From: Hirudo medicinalis
Taxonomy: Eukaryota; Annelida; Clitellata; Hirudinida; Hirudinidae
Direction: 5' to 3'
DNA length: 34,986 bases
Assembly (NCBI GenBank): GCA_011800805.1
Contig: MPNW01000594.1
Location: 1-34,986 of the forward strand
This document shows, piece after piece, positions 21,903 through 34,986 of the stretch. Numbering within the stretch: the first letter of the stretch is position 1; each line of letters starts with the position of its first letter. The notes beneath the pieces are model-generated. The model was not told where the DNA came from and did no database searches. It was given only the letters and a program-made list of their open reading frames with translations. The position numbers were made by a program, and so were the translations under genes.

Positions 21903-23454
21903 AAAGCAGAGGAAACATTGATATTTACATTTTAATTACGTTACGTATAGTATGTAATAAACCACCGAAAATATAGTTTTACAAAACAAAACTGTATTAA
22001 TAATAAATATTATTAAACAAATGGTCTCAAAACTCAAACAAACAAGGTATTTTTATGAAATAAAACCTTTGGGATCTCGTTGTTTCGAAACTCATGATTC
22101 TCAATTTTCAATTAAGAGCCATAAAAAAAATAAAAAGCTACCAGATCAATTTTAGAGATAGTTTTTAGAGTTACACTTACTTACATGTAACCTCCTTACT
22201 TACAACTATTAATTTGAAACAATTGCTCAAAATATTTAAGATTTTTTCATTTGTTGTTCCAATAAGACATTCCGAAGAATGAATTGGAGGCGGTTCCACT
22301 GCTTGGGAAGGATTTTTAGGGATTTTAATTAATTTTTTTCATTCGTGATGTCTCAGAAAAAGAACAAAAAAATCAGTTCAGGAAAAGTTTTGTGATTTCT
22401 GAAAATTACTTATAACATTTTTTGCAATCAAATTTATTTATTACAATAACCTAGCAATACCAACAATAATAATTTTAGTTATTTTAAATAATATCGATGG
22501 AAATTACTTGGAAATTCTTAGAAACTGAAAATATCCCCTGCCTGAAGGGAAAATTGTAATCCTTACGCACTCAATGAACCTTATTAAGCATGCAAGAGTA
22601 ACCATTTTATAACCATTTCTCCGTCAAGGCCTAATTTATTTATTCTGAACTTAATTATAGGTGAAATTATTATTGTTATTGTTTTAAAGTTATTTCTAAA
22701 ATTTATTTTATAAAGCACGAAAAATAGATGTAAATATTTGTTTAAAAAAAACATTTTTACATCGAGTCGAATTTCGTAAAAATCAAATGGCTTCTCAACT
22801 CTGATATTTCACATAATTTTCGATTGTTTTGTATGAATTTTTGCGTTAAGATTCCCCCATTCCAAACTAATGACCGCTTTTATCTCAGATCTTCAGGTCT
22901 CATTCGACCCGATGAGTTACATTTGAGGCAACAGAATAATTCAGTCTAGTTTCAGCTGGTTTCAGAACATAGACATTTATTGCCAAAAAAAGTCACTTAA
23001 AATAACTGACATTATTAGCAGCATTATTCGTAAATAATTGATCAACAAGGTGATGATTCGCAACTTGTGGCATTTAATAATGGGTCATAATTTCAGTGAC
23101 CAACAGAACGAAAAAAAAATCAGGCTTTCGTGCTAAATTATGATCTCTCTCGCGAAAAAAGGAAAATGTTACGCAATATGTAATTTTAATAATATTGTGA
23201 CGTTATTATTTCATAAAACATTATCTCATTAACATAAATAATTAATTTCCATGCAAAATTATAAATAAAGGTTTAGAAGTAATTTCCAACTGAAGCCAAA
23301 AATTATATTCCGGCAGATTCTTCTGAAACCCACTTCAATGGGTTCTAATGAAAACAGCGTGCAAATTCGGGAGAATATTTTTTTTTCAAACCAACAACAT
23401 TCGTACCTGTCGAGACACGAACAAGTTGACAACAACACCTTTTAATAAGCGGAC

Positions 23455-24853
23455 CTGATTTGAAATTCATGAAACAAACACAGCTGGAGACCCACAAGGA
23501 GATGGGTGCCTGTTTCATACAGAACACTCTCGATGCGCCCAACTGCATCTGAGTTGGAACTTTATAATTATTGGATGAAAATGTCTGCCCAAATTTCCGG
23601 CATGCACAATTCAAAATGATTGGCATGAATTATTTTCTTGGTTGTTATTTATATGTGTACTTTTATTGTTTCTTTTGTTATTACTATTATTGGTTTAGTA
23701 ATTGCACACAAAATTGAAAGGGGTTTGATGCTTAACAATGATAATGTTTTTGGAAATCTTTTGATTTAACAAAATTATTTGCTATGTGGTTATGTGGTAT
23801 AATATGTGGTTATTGTAAAATATTACTATTTTACTGTTAATTAAATTAGTACATAATGAATATTAAAAAGCAGATTTCCAAAATGTCTCCAAGCAATTGA
23901 ACATCGCCTTCAATTTGTTCAATCTGTTTTACGCTTCCATTTTTCAAGATCGGATCAATTTTTAAAGAATATAAAAATAAAATTAATGACAATTTGGATG
24001 AATTTGGAACTTTTCAGTTTCATTTAATTCCTGTAAAAACAAATTTAATTTAAGCGTTCGTTTCAGAAAAATTATTTTCCCGAATAAATTTTGTAAAAGA
24101 GCTGAAATATTTTATTGTCAAACTGAAAGAAATTTTCCTGTTGTCATTCAAAATCATTTTGTGCAATGTATTAGAAGTTATTTCAGATTATTTCTAAAAA
24201 AAATCTTCAAATAGGATTAATTTTATCCAGATTACGAAATGCTTCTAAATATGATTGGCTTAATCTTTCTGAGTTGATATTTTCAAATATTAGAACGTTC
24301 ATTTAAACAGGAAATTATTTAAAATCAGATAATCAAAAATATAAATTAAAAAGAAACTTGTGCTGAATTATTAAGCATCATAATTTAACTCGAATTAAGT
24401 TATAAATTCAGGTTTTCTCGTTCTATTGAACTTTCTTATATTAAAAATTACAGAACTTTCAAATCTAATGTTTAAGTTATCGGCAATTCAGTAAACTGGA
24501 AAATCAAACTCACTTGGTGCTGACGATTTCATTTCTAAACCTGATAATTCTCCAAAATCCTCCGAATTTTCTGCCAACTGTTGAAATGTTGCTTGGCAAC
24601 GCTACGATAATGGGGTTTTTTTGTTTTTTAAAAAGGGGGAAAGCATATTAACAAATCGAATAGCTATGAAATAATTCAAAATAATTTGATGCAAATAACT
24701 TTAATGACATTTTTGAAATCATTGCACGAATAGTTAGAATAGTAGGCAAATGCTAGTTAAACCAACAAAACAAAATCAGAAACTCACGCTGTGTTGAGAA
24801 AATGAACTGAATAAGATCAGGACCGTGAAGTGGAAAATTAATTTTGTGAACAT
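23455..24853 (-). CDS. Mirror copy of the signal-peptide gene 5' exons
   Basis: On the minus strand the exons are 24853-24788, 24601-24514 and 23548-23455, identical to those at 10134-11532. The same strong GTGAGT donors are present. It is probably the same locus written twice. Confidence 0.5.
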
Positions 24854-26137
24854 GTTTTATTTTTTGAACTTTCAGGTTCAAGTCGCAGTTGAAAGAGTAT
24901 GAAAAACCGCACGAACAGCGCTTTTGAAGGAAGGATGCATCCATCTCTTGAAGGATAATAAGGTCCTAAAACTGAAAAGTACTTGAATTATTAATTAATA
25001 ATAATATTATTTATGTGTTTAATTACCAATTCTGTTTTATCTATTTAATATAAACAATTAAGCAATGGTATCTTGAAAAATATCAATAAATTGAAATAAA
25101 CAGAAAGATGCGTGCAATACTTTTTTAAAACTTGCTCAGGAAAAGCAAAGAACTGCATGAGTACTGAAACTATGACATGACTCGTGAAAATTGTAAACAA
25201 TTTTACATCCCTGTAAATCTTTAAAGTGGTCCTTCATTTAAGTGGCCTTTAAGTTTACTTTACAAAATCGTTCAAGAAATGTTGAATGCCTGCAAAAACA
25301 TTACTGAATAAAGTCCCGGAGCATTTATTAATAACAAATAAGTAGCACACAGTTGTCAGATTTGCATGAAAAGTCATTTGAATACGAGTTTCGTTTTAAG
25401 GTCTCCACGTGAACGAGATGGAAATGGAGAAGTTGCTTCAAGCTATTATTAATTTGTTGATAAAAAAATTAACCAAAGCTTCGAATGCGGAAAAGAAATT
25501 ACTAGGTTTATCAAATCGTTATTTTTAGATTTGCACAAACAAGGGAAACTGTTGCAAGGGAAACTTTGGAAATGTGTTCAAAATATTCGAATGCGAATCT
25601 CATTTCCAGGGTTTTTCGAATTAAATTCACTCAAGAAATTTAATTGAAAGGCTTTTTGTTTACAAGAAATGCATCGTTGCAGTACTTTTTTTTTGAAGGG
25701 TTTTCTTGGATTTGTCTTTTGTCACATAACCTTTTCCACAAAACATGTTGCACGTTGCTTTGACTTAACTTAATTTAGGAAATCATGTAAATAAGTGCAC
25801 TCGAATATAACCACTTTAATATAATTACATTATTATTACATAAATTTACATTATGCATAAAATTTACATACTCCAATTTTACGCAAAATTAATAATTGAA
25901 TTCTGTGCTAGACTGGAACTCAAAATAATTCTGCTTGTAACATGTTTAAGTGACTTTCCAAATAATTCGCCCTGCTTGTCCTCTCAAAACACGTGTCAGT
26001 TGGTTGTAAATTTAGGTTTTATTGCTTAACCATTAACAAGTCAAGATTAAGTTCTGCGTCACTCAAGACTTTTTGTTAAACCAAGTAAATTTTATTCAAC
26101 CTATAAGCTTCACCATCATTCTCTCGAAAGTTCATCA

Positions 26138-29100
26138 TCATCTTAAGCGATCGAACCAAGTACACTTGGCGTTCAGAGCTAAAAATACTTTCTCTTCCAC
26201 CAGCTAAACCGAATAAAACAAATGAAATATTTAAATATGAACTACAGACAATCAAATTCTCTTAAACCGATGTTAACTCAATCATTTAAATAAGGAATTA
26301 ATTTTAGTATATTTAAACATCCTAAAAATCCTTTAGAAATCACCTCGTCAACATCTTCCCCTTTCAACAACTTTGTTAAATCACCCATCAAGTAGTCATA
26401 TCTCTTTGGTAGGATCATGAACGGGCTAAAAAATAGTATTTCGATTGAAATTAAAATCTAAATTATTAATTGATTATAAAACTTACCACTTCTTTATCAT
26501 AATCTCGATCAACCAAGGTAAGTAACCCCTTTTTGAGGGTTTGAGGATTGCGTCTCTTAGGAATTTGTTTATTGGATTGGTAGGACCTCTGAAGATCGAA
26601 CCATCGTACAAAATAAAATCGCCAGAGGTCTGAATTACATTCACGTTATTTAAAAATCGCATCACCAATCACTTTAAACCTTTTTATCTATCTACCTGAA
26701 GAAGTTCTTGGCACATCGAACAAGCTGTATGTATGATATTGAGTAGGTTCAGAATCTTCACAAAACCATTAAAGAAAAGATATTTTTCCATCAGAAAATC
26801 ATATTCGTCTTTATTCTCATCTTGGTAGTTCATTGAATCGTTGATTGTCTCGTAATCAAGATGGCCTTTTAAATCTTCATCAACCTTATCCGCGTCTCCT
26901 CCCATGTAGGGGTTGACAATGCAACCGAACCGCTCCTCCATCTTCCTCAGTATATCGTCTGAATAAAACCTGCCCTATAATATAAAAATCTTATCAGGTC
27001 TATTATTAAAAAATAGCGTTTTTAATAATAATTCAGGTATTTAAATATTTTGTAACCATTCTTTGGTTACGATACTGCATTCAGTTAATTAATATCATAG
27101 TAGATCACAATACAAAATTGGAATTATTTATTAATCCAAATTTTAATTAACTAATTTAATTGAATTAATGGTTAAATATACAATAATAATAGTAGGTAGG
27201 ACTAATTGAATTTTAATTTAAAATCAAAATAATTTCATTAGTCTTGATATTGCAGTATTAATAATAACTGGTCTACATCTATATAACACGAATCTTATTG
27301 GAATGTGACATATATATTTTATGAATATATATACAATACATAAAAATGAAGTATATAAGTTCTTATTTGTAAAACGTCTTTGACATATTAATGACAAAAA
27401 GTAAAAGGAAATGACATATTAAAATTAACTCACATTCAGAAGAGATTCGTAATTATCATGAAACATAGATAAAAAGCAGCTCCAGCCGGCTGACACATTT
27501 TCAGTCGTGTGTTCATAATAGGCTTCAACTCCTTCATCTATACGTTCCAGATGGTCTAAACTCTTAAATATATGAACAAATAATATCAATTATTATAATT
27601 ATTATAATTTTCTTAAAACTGAATTATTAATTATATAAGATATAATAAGACTTAGTTACTCTTGTAAATAGACAAAAACGAATTAAATACAATGTAATTT
27701 TCATAATAACGACGAAATAATAATAATTTGACCAAATTATACACTAAAAAATATATAACATTAATTCATTAAATGTGTGTTTCAACAATATTTTGCAGAA
27801 GCTAGCCTTCATTTCCGATGTCTAAAATACCTCATTTGAACTGCGCAGTGGTTATTTCCAATGTGTTAATTATATTACACAATACAAATAATGCCATTCC
27901 ACGAACTTAATATTAAATATTAAAAAATGTATTATTAATATTTGTAACTTATTACCCAGCATGCTCCACCTTCGAGAAAGTCTTTCATACGCTGCCTTTT
28001 TTCCACATCATTTTTTGCAGATTTGAAGAACAAAAGCAGGTGGTCACAAGTAATAGTTTCGTGATACGGAACGTAGTATCTTAAGCGGTTTGCGTATCTG
28101 AAGTCAAACTGCTACAAAACAAAAACAAACAGGAAATAAAAATAATTAAAATGAGAAATAATAATAACAAAAAGGAAAATAATGAGAATAACAATAACAA
28201 TTTAGTTATTAAAATTTTTTGTATTTAATAATGATATATTTTTGTCAAAATATATATCATATAATATATATATATAATTTTGTTATAATAATTCTAATAA
28301 TTATATTAAATAATTATGATAATTTTTAATAAGAAACACAGTGGCAATTAATGAATTATTTTATGTTATTCGAATAATTTTAAAAAATATTTTAAAGACA
28401 AAATTTGAACCTCTCCATGGGTTTCATATATTTCAAAGTATTTCTTCGTTTTATCGTTAAATGATGCCTTAAGATCGAATGTTTGATTTATGGTAGATAC
28501 TGTTGACGAAAGACATTGATTATCTATTATGAAATCGTTATTTTCTGCTTATTTTGAAATAATCAGGTTAAATTAACTTTGTTTTTTAATTGTTTGATTT
28601 ATTTTATTCATTAAATACTTTAAATGTCTAGTTCATCTTAATTATATAAATAATTTAGTGGGTTTATTTAAATATGAACCAATTGACCATTAGGAACCAA
28701 TTATTAAACTCTTACATTGTTGGGTCAACCAGGATGTGATACGCATTTGGTCAGGTTTCCTGCCTTGTGGAATGTTTGGTAAGTAAGTCATCATCCAATA
28801 GTATGTATCTAAGAAAGCAATTATCTTAATATTATTTAAAGATTATTCATATAATTATTTGGTACGTTATTAAATTAGTTTAATATAATTATAAATAAGC
28901 AAGGACAAATATTATTGAGCATTAATGCATATAAAATAGAACATATGATCAGTAAAGTTGTGAATGCATTACCTTCCCCTCCACTGTCCATCCTCTCCAA
29001 CAAAACTTCTTTATGTCTGCCAAGAGCAACTTTCAGCATTTTCAAACAGAGGCACAATCTGCTTATAGACCTCAAAGTTAATAAATGCCGGATGAAGCTG

Positions 29101-30349
29101 ATACAAATAACATAATTATTAAGTTATTGAAATTTAGATTTGGAAATAGATGTTTTGCTTACCTCGTGATACCGAATTTATATATCATAAGTTTTTTGCT
29201 TGATATCCACTGGATAACCTGTAGAAATACCTTGTCCAAAATGCGACCCTGTGGCATTTTGTTTTGGGAAAACTTTGAAAATAAACACATTTGACGTTAA
29301 ATCGTTAAATTTAATTTCGTTTTAGAGTTAATTTTTGTGATCTTCAGTAAATTATGTCTCAATGTTTGTTCAATCGCTTAATTTCCAAAATATTGTCAAA
29401 TGAAAGTACAAACCAAAAGTAAATAGGTGTGCAAGTGGAGGTTAACGCATTTATTTAAGAGTTTGCCTAGCGCTTTCAGAGAGTCACCTGTCGATAAAAA
29501 AAATGCAATTTGTGATTATAATTAATGCACTCTTGAAACCGCGAAAATTGAATATTAACCCGAAAAATTGAACATGAAAACACAGAAGGAAATATTAAAA
29601 TGCAGTTAACAAATCTAGTAAAATTAGTTGCAGCTTTGATTATTCAACATAAAATAAGAAAGTTGTTCTATCAGCATTTACCAGGAATGCTTTCTCCTTG
29701 TAAATCGTCATTCGCATATAAAAGATCATCAATTTCGAAAAGAGATGCATCAGACAGAATAGGCAAGTAGTTGCTGAAGTATTGGAATTGTAGGTCAAAT
29801 AAGATTAAAATGTTATTATTAAAAAAATAATCAATTTAAATTATCAGTTTTTTTGCTAATTATGAAATATTTATCGATAATCTTAGTTTCTTAACGAAAA
29901 CTTAATATTAAGCAAATTATGATTAAAATGTACCTCAACCAGATGGAGATTTGCACATATAGTCTCATGCTGTTTTCTGAAAGCTATTAAAAGTTTGATA
30001 TTGTGTTTGTTATAAATAAAATAGATGATTTTAAAAAATATTGGGTTTAGTTATAATATAGTAATACTAAATGGTCTGAAACTGAAACTGAAACTATTAA
30101 ATTATGCTAACTTTCTTATTTTTGTACATTTCTTTTCTCAATTTTTTCAAGTGCGTAAGCATCTCCAAATCTGAAGTTATAAATAACGTAATAATAAATA
30201 ATAAATAATATAATATCTTCATTACATTTAGGAGTTACTAGCAATGAATCAGATTATAAATTTTTAAAATTCTTTATGGGTATAGTTTATTAAGTCTTAA
30301 TAATCTTACTGATAGAGCAATCAACATTTTCCTGATTTTCGCTAGTCAT
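26138..30349 (-). CDS. Mirror copy of the unidentified 552-residue protein gene
   Basis: This is identical on the minus strand to the gene at 4638-8849. It starts at 30349 and stops at 26138, and its 15 exons are at 34987 minus the left-arm coordinates. The largest exon, for example, is 26696-26974. All introns are also base-identical, which argues that this is the same locus written twice. The polyadenylation signals are at about 26091-26096 and 26018-26023. The function is unknown. Confidence 0.7.
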
Positions 30350-30926
30350 GGTTTAGAGATGTGTTTCTGAAATTTAAAAATATTATTTCAATATAAGTTT
30401 TTGATTTCGCTATTCCGATATATTATTGTCGAGGCAAATGTTACAAAAACTACCAAATTAAATGATTTCAAGCGCTGCTTTGTTAAATAATGAACATTTG
30501 GTTCAGAGTTGTTTTAAATGCGTATTATCTATTTTAGACTTTAACAAACCAAAAATAAGAACTCACTTATAACGATATTTACATTTTAAAATCTATTTTT
30601 AAAAACATTATCATAAAACTTTATTAACCGTTTTATTTTTTTATTTCTAAGATCTAGCAAATAAAGGCAAATGCCTCTGCATCAAATCTAAGCTCTTGGA
30701 GTTGTTTCGGTGATAATTGTTTTTGGTCCTTTGGGTGTTCTTACAAATGGAATTAATTTGAAGTAATTAATTTTATTTAGCAAATTCTGCTAATATTATA
30801 ACAGAGACACCGTATACCAGGGCCGGATTTACCCAGGCGGATGCTCCTTTGCGGTAGCACAGGCCGACCATGTCTAAGTCAAAAAATGTCATTTACTATA
30901 TTCGGTGTCTTTTACTGCCTCGGCAT

Positions 30927-31127
30927 TAATAACATAGTCTCTTTCAGAGCTTATTCCAGTTTCTGGATGTCATAATGTTGCATGCCATTATTACATACTT
31001 TATTTGCAAATAATCCCCACAAGTTTTCGATCGGACTTAAATCTGGCAGGCCACTTTAAAAATTTGAGATTCCTCTCCTGGAAGAACAATCTTGTGACTT
31101 TTTGATGTGAATGGAGACATTGTGTTG
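30927..31127 (-). pseudogene. Mirror copy of the Tc1/mariner transposase relic
   Basis: This is the exact reverse complement of 3860-4060. It has the same PDLSPIENLW motif and the same two in-frame stops, so it does not represent an independent insertion. Confidence 0.82.
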
Positions 31128-33001
31128 ATTTAATATAATAATAATAATTTTAAATAACTTTATTGATTTTGGAATTTGACGTACAAAGGTAGGAGGCATT
31201 TGCTCAGAATCTCAACACATTTTGAGAAATTCTGGTTTCTCTATGAGAACCCAATTCTAACGAATGAAGAAATAGTTTCTTTTCTGCATTGCGAAGACCA
31301 CTGACAGTTTTTGAATTCAAAGTCTGTATTTTTCATCCCATTTCAATCTTGTCAGTTGCATTATTTGCATCATAAACATATTGGCTTTTTGAATGTAGTA
31401 TTCATTTGCCTATTGGTAGGATCAGAGAAAATTCATAGAAAAAACTGCACTACCAAAAAATATCTACTATAAAATCAGACAAGCATTTTTAATATAAATA
31501 AAAAAACACTTTATTTTACAAACAGAACATTAATAAATACAATAAGACTGAAAGATTATATACATAGCGAGTATATATACGAGTTTTACCTATTTATATA
31601 ATTTTTTTTCACTCTAACATTTTTTTTTATGGAATTCGCCTATTATTAAAAGAGTTAAGTCACAAGAAAGTTGGAGGGCATGATGAGATCCAAAGAAAAT
31701 CTCATAAATCTCAAACCTTGAATCATAACTAAGAATGGTTTGAGAAAAGAGGACTTAACACTTGGCAAAAGCCAACTCATAGGGAGCGACTTTTGTCAGT
31801 TCTAATTAGATATCCAGGTCCTGAGGTAGGATTAGGGTTAGGGGTGGGAGTAGGGTTAGAGAAGGAGTTAGTTATCAAACGCTGCCTATGAACTGGCTTT
31901 TGCGCAACAACCAAAAAATTGCTACATCCGTGACTTGTCAGTCATGTCTAGCATGGCTCCTAAATATTTGGATCGAGTTTTGCCTTTATTGCGATTGTTT
32001 TATGGCCGAAAAAATATCTCCAGGAATAATCTGGGGCATCATTGGGCCATATTATACAGCATGTTATCCAGGTACGATGGCTCTTGACTTGCCAGACACA
32101 ATTCCGTACTTCACTCTAACTGGAGCGGAACAAAAGCCAATTAGCCTTGGAGGGTTTTGAAGAGATGAGTTATCTCGAGGAAGCTTCTCAAGTGGGTATC
32201 TATCAAAACCAGCAGGATCAAGTTTAGACTCATATTCAGAAATTTTCTGGGAATGATCGTAATTGAACTAAACTGAACTGATTAGACTGAATACTACCTT
32301 CACTCTTTAAATTTTGTGACTTGGATTATTCATCTATTCAACTATTATATCACAAACCATAACAGCGACATTACAAACAACAGCATAGAACTGCAACACC
32401 CCAGATTAACGAGTAACATGTAACTACAGCATTGCCGGCAACATATCATCGATAAGGTTGGTAACGCCCAAGCGATTCGGACAAACGCGTTTACTGCGTC
32501 TACATCATGAGATAGATCATTCAGGATTAGATCTCAAGGAAGTGGTGTTTAATTATGTTTTTTAATTATCCAACGTAATTTTCGGAGCTTTTTCAAAAAG
32601 CATAATTCCTGTCCTTGAGTAGTATTCCGCCTATCTGTAACGGCGATATTTTATGGAATGAATATTTCCAATATAAGGCCAAGCGAACTCGAATTAAATA
32701 ATAAGTAAACAAATAAATCCTCAGCCTAAAAATACCAAATACAATTTTAAATTACGAAAAGTGTTTTAATTTATAAGATTTTAAATTTTAAGATTTGTTA
32801 ACTTTTATATTTTATTTCAGTTCAAATGTATATTCGAGGGCGATGAATAAACTTAAAATATTTTTGGATTTATTGAAACAGTTAATTTGTAATTATTTTT
32901 ATATTGATTTCTGTGAACGACCCCATTAAGACGATTATGTAAACAACTATTGACCTCAATTGGTTTATTTGCTACTTCCGCTGATCTTTCGATCTTTCGA
33001 T

Positions 33002-33301
33002 ATGGGCAAGTTAAAATCTAAAAATCAATCTCGTCAAACTCTGTGTGCTCAAGTTGTGGTCCATGCAACTAATTCAGAACAAAACAGAAATAAATGTGGT
33101 TGCGACTCTAAACGAGGACTCAAATCTGGTGAATTCTCCTTGCACGTCTACAGAGACAGTTGTAAGAAAGTGGTCGACGAAGAATGGAGATATGGACTTT
33201 GCGACGTACATTCCTCAAACAGTTTTACTGAAATCCATACACACGTGCTGGAAGTTCACTTCTGCCAAACGCACAAGAAACCTGACAACTGCAGGTTTTG
33301 A
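33002..33301 (+). CDS. Mirror copy of the weak 99-residue ORF
   Basis: This is identical to the minus-strand ORF at 1686-1985. The ATG is at 33002 in the context GATATGG, the stop at 33301, and an AATAAA signal lies at 33473-33478. Another frame (33045-33326) is open over the same bases. It is probably the same locus written twice. No family is recognised. Confidence 0.28.
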   Translation: MGKLKSKNQSRQTLCAQVVVHATNSEQNRNKCGCDSKRGLKSGEFSLHVYRDSCKKVVDEEWRYGLCDVHSSNSFTEIHTHVLEVHFCQTHKKPDNCRF

Positions 33302-34986
33302 ATTTGTCTTTCATCAGTTTTCATGAAACCAATGTAACTTAAAAACTCTAAATTTGTGTTTTTGCAATAATTTTAGGCCCGCCAGACCTTGATTACATAT
33401 GGTTCTCAGAAGATTCTCTGTTGAGGTCATGAATCCACTCATTGGATTTGCCTTACTATAACATTTATTTTCAATAAATTGCATTTGTTAAAAATCAATA
33501 AAACACATTTATGTGGCACTTGTTTTCCATATTTTTAAGTTAGTGAATTGAATACAGAGCAACATTAACATGTAATGTTAAATAAGCTTCTAATAAACAA
33601 GACAAAATAGTCAGTATATTCTGCCTGACCAAATTTCTTAAAAATTCATGAGTAAAAAAATTAATTAACAACTTCAAATTGAAGATACTGATCAAAAATC
33701 TCAAGGACTTCTTAAAAATGTTAAGCCATTCATCCCTATCTTAAGTATTATAGAAAAATAAGATAACAATTAACTTGGAAATGTTAACTAAAAAGAATCT
33801 CAAAAAGGAAACCATGTTCACTATGAAATGTCTATTCTTTCAAGCAAGTGAAAATTTCAACTTAAATTATTCATTTTATTACCTGGGGCCTTCTTATATT
33901 AAAAGTTGTGCCAATTAAGTAAATCAACAAAGTTATCAATAAATATTCTAACAATGACTTAATATTAACTCAATAATAACTTTAGTGTACAGATTAATAA
34001 TTAAGCTTAATAATAATAACAATAATAATCTTAATAGACAAATTATTAATTGAATAAACTTAAATAATGACTTGCTATTGGTCAATGTAGATGTGATTCA
34101 ATTGGCAGCAAACGCATTGGTAGAAATGTAATAGTGTCACTAACATTTTCACCAATAGTTTGAATCCATTTGAAATGAAAAAAACAACAAAATTTCGACA
34201 GAAATCCGCTTCATCCTAGCGAAAAGAGCCGGAGACGAAGGATGGAAAGTTCTCCAACCAAGTTTCGAATCGAGCTCTGAGTCTAATTCAATAACGCGAA
34301 ATGATCAGCGGTGCTTTAAAGTAAATGATGAAATTCAAGCAGAGGTGAAAGTTACGGTAATAGTTGCCTGTTTACGGTAGCCTGCGCTCATTGGCTACAA
34401 GCATGCTGCACGCTGCATCATGCATACGACGATGTTTAATGAATGGCCGAAAAATAAGATACGAACAATTTCACACCCTTACCGAGACCTACGACTAATT
34501 ACATCGCTAATAAAATAAAATATTTTCCAAGTGTGGCAGTGCATCCTAATAATTCAGCTCGAAGAGTTAAATTGAAAGTTGAGTAGAACTTAGCAGACGA
34601 AGAAACATTGAAATAGTGATGCAATGTCGAACTAAGTTGCGAAATTTAGTGTTCTTAGCAAATAATTGAAAAACACCTCCATCTAATATCATTCACAAGT
34701 TTAAGAGTGGAAACCATACATAGGAACTTTAAGTCATGCGCAGGCCTTAGTGGGTGGGGCTTGGGCCGTAGTGCCTGATTGACGTGGAGGAGGGTCGCTC
34801 GCGCGTTCGCGGTGCCGTCCGTAGCGGAAGCGGGCCCTAGGAGTGATTTGAGCTCCCTGCTTTTCTGGGGTGAGTCTCGGACCCCGTGTTTGTTAACACT
34901 GTTTATTTTACGTTGGACCGTTAAATGCTTTAAAAGATTGATGAGTGGAATTGCCTACCAAAGTAAAGGCTTTCGTTTCTCTGACC

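Overview
The window is one perfect inverted repeat. Base i on the plus strand is complementary to base 34987-i wherever compared: the first and last 40 bases, the 100 bases around the centre, and all 17 pairs of mirrored open reading frames. There is no spacer. The axis lies between 17493 and 17494, inside GATATC, where a (GAT)26 array turns into (ATC)26. The independent information is therefore one 17,493-bp arm, written twice.

The arm is nuclear DNA from a eukaryote, most likely an invertebrate animal. It is AT-rich, has GT-AG introns, AATAAA signals, abundant ATT/GTT/GAT microsatellites, a Tc1/mariner relic and a tRNA-derived SINE-like repeat, and one gene encodes an immunoglobulin domain. 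No bacterial operon, rRNA, CRISPR array or intact tRNA was seen.

Left arm, start to end. 1-250 is CpG-rich and includes a short repeat shared with the SINE-like unit at 13 kb. 1686-1985 (minus) is a weak single-exon ORF. 3084-3222 is an imperfect inverted repeat around telomere-like CCCTAA motifs. 3860-4060 is a broken Tc1/mariner transposase, followed by a possible hAT-type terminus. 4638-8849 (plus) is a 15-exon gene whose phases all agree and which encodes about 552 residues; I do not recognise its family. 10134 onward (plus) is the start of a second gene: a signal-peptide exon, a second exon, a phase-compatible third exon and further candidate exons. 16038-16909 holds two phase-matched exons that together make an immunoglobulin-like domain and end on a phase-1 intron. 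That gene is still open when the sequence reaches the axis.

Right arm. 17494-34986 repeats all of this in reverse order on the opposite strand. Because the Ig-domain gene runs into its own reverse complement, and because even microsatellites and introns match, the simplest reading is a fold-back artefact of sequencing, amplification or assembly. A very recent real inverted duplication is the alternative. The biology worth following is the unidentified 552-residue protein and the Ig-domain gene, not the palindrome as a functional unit.
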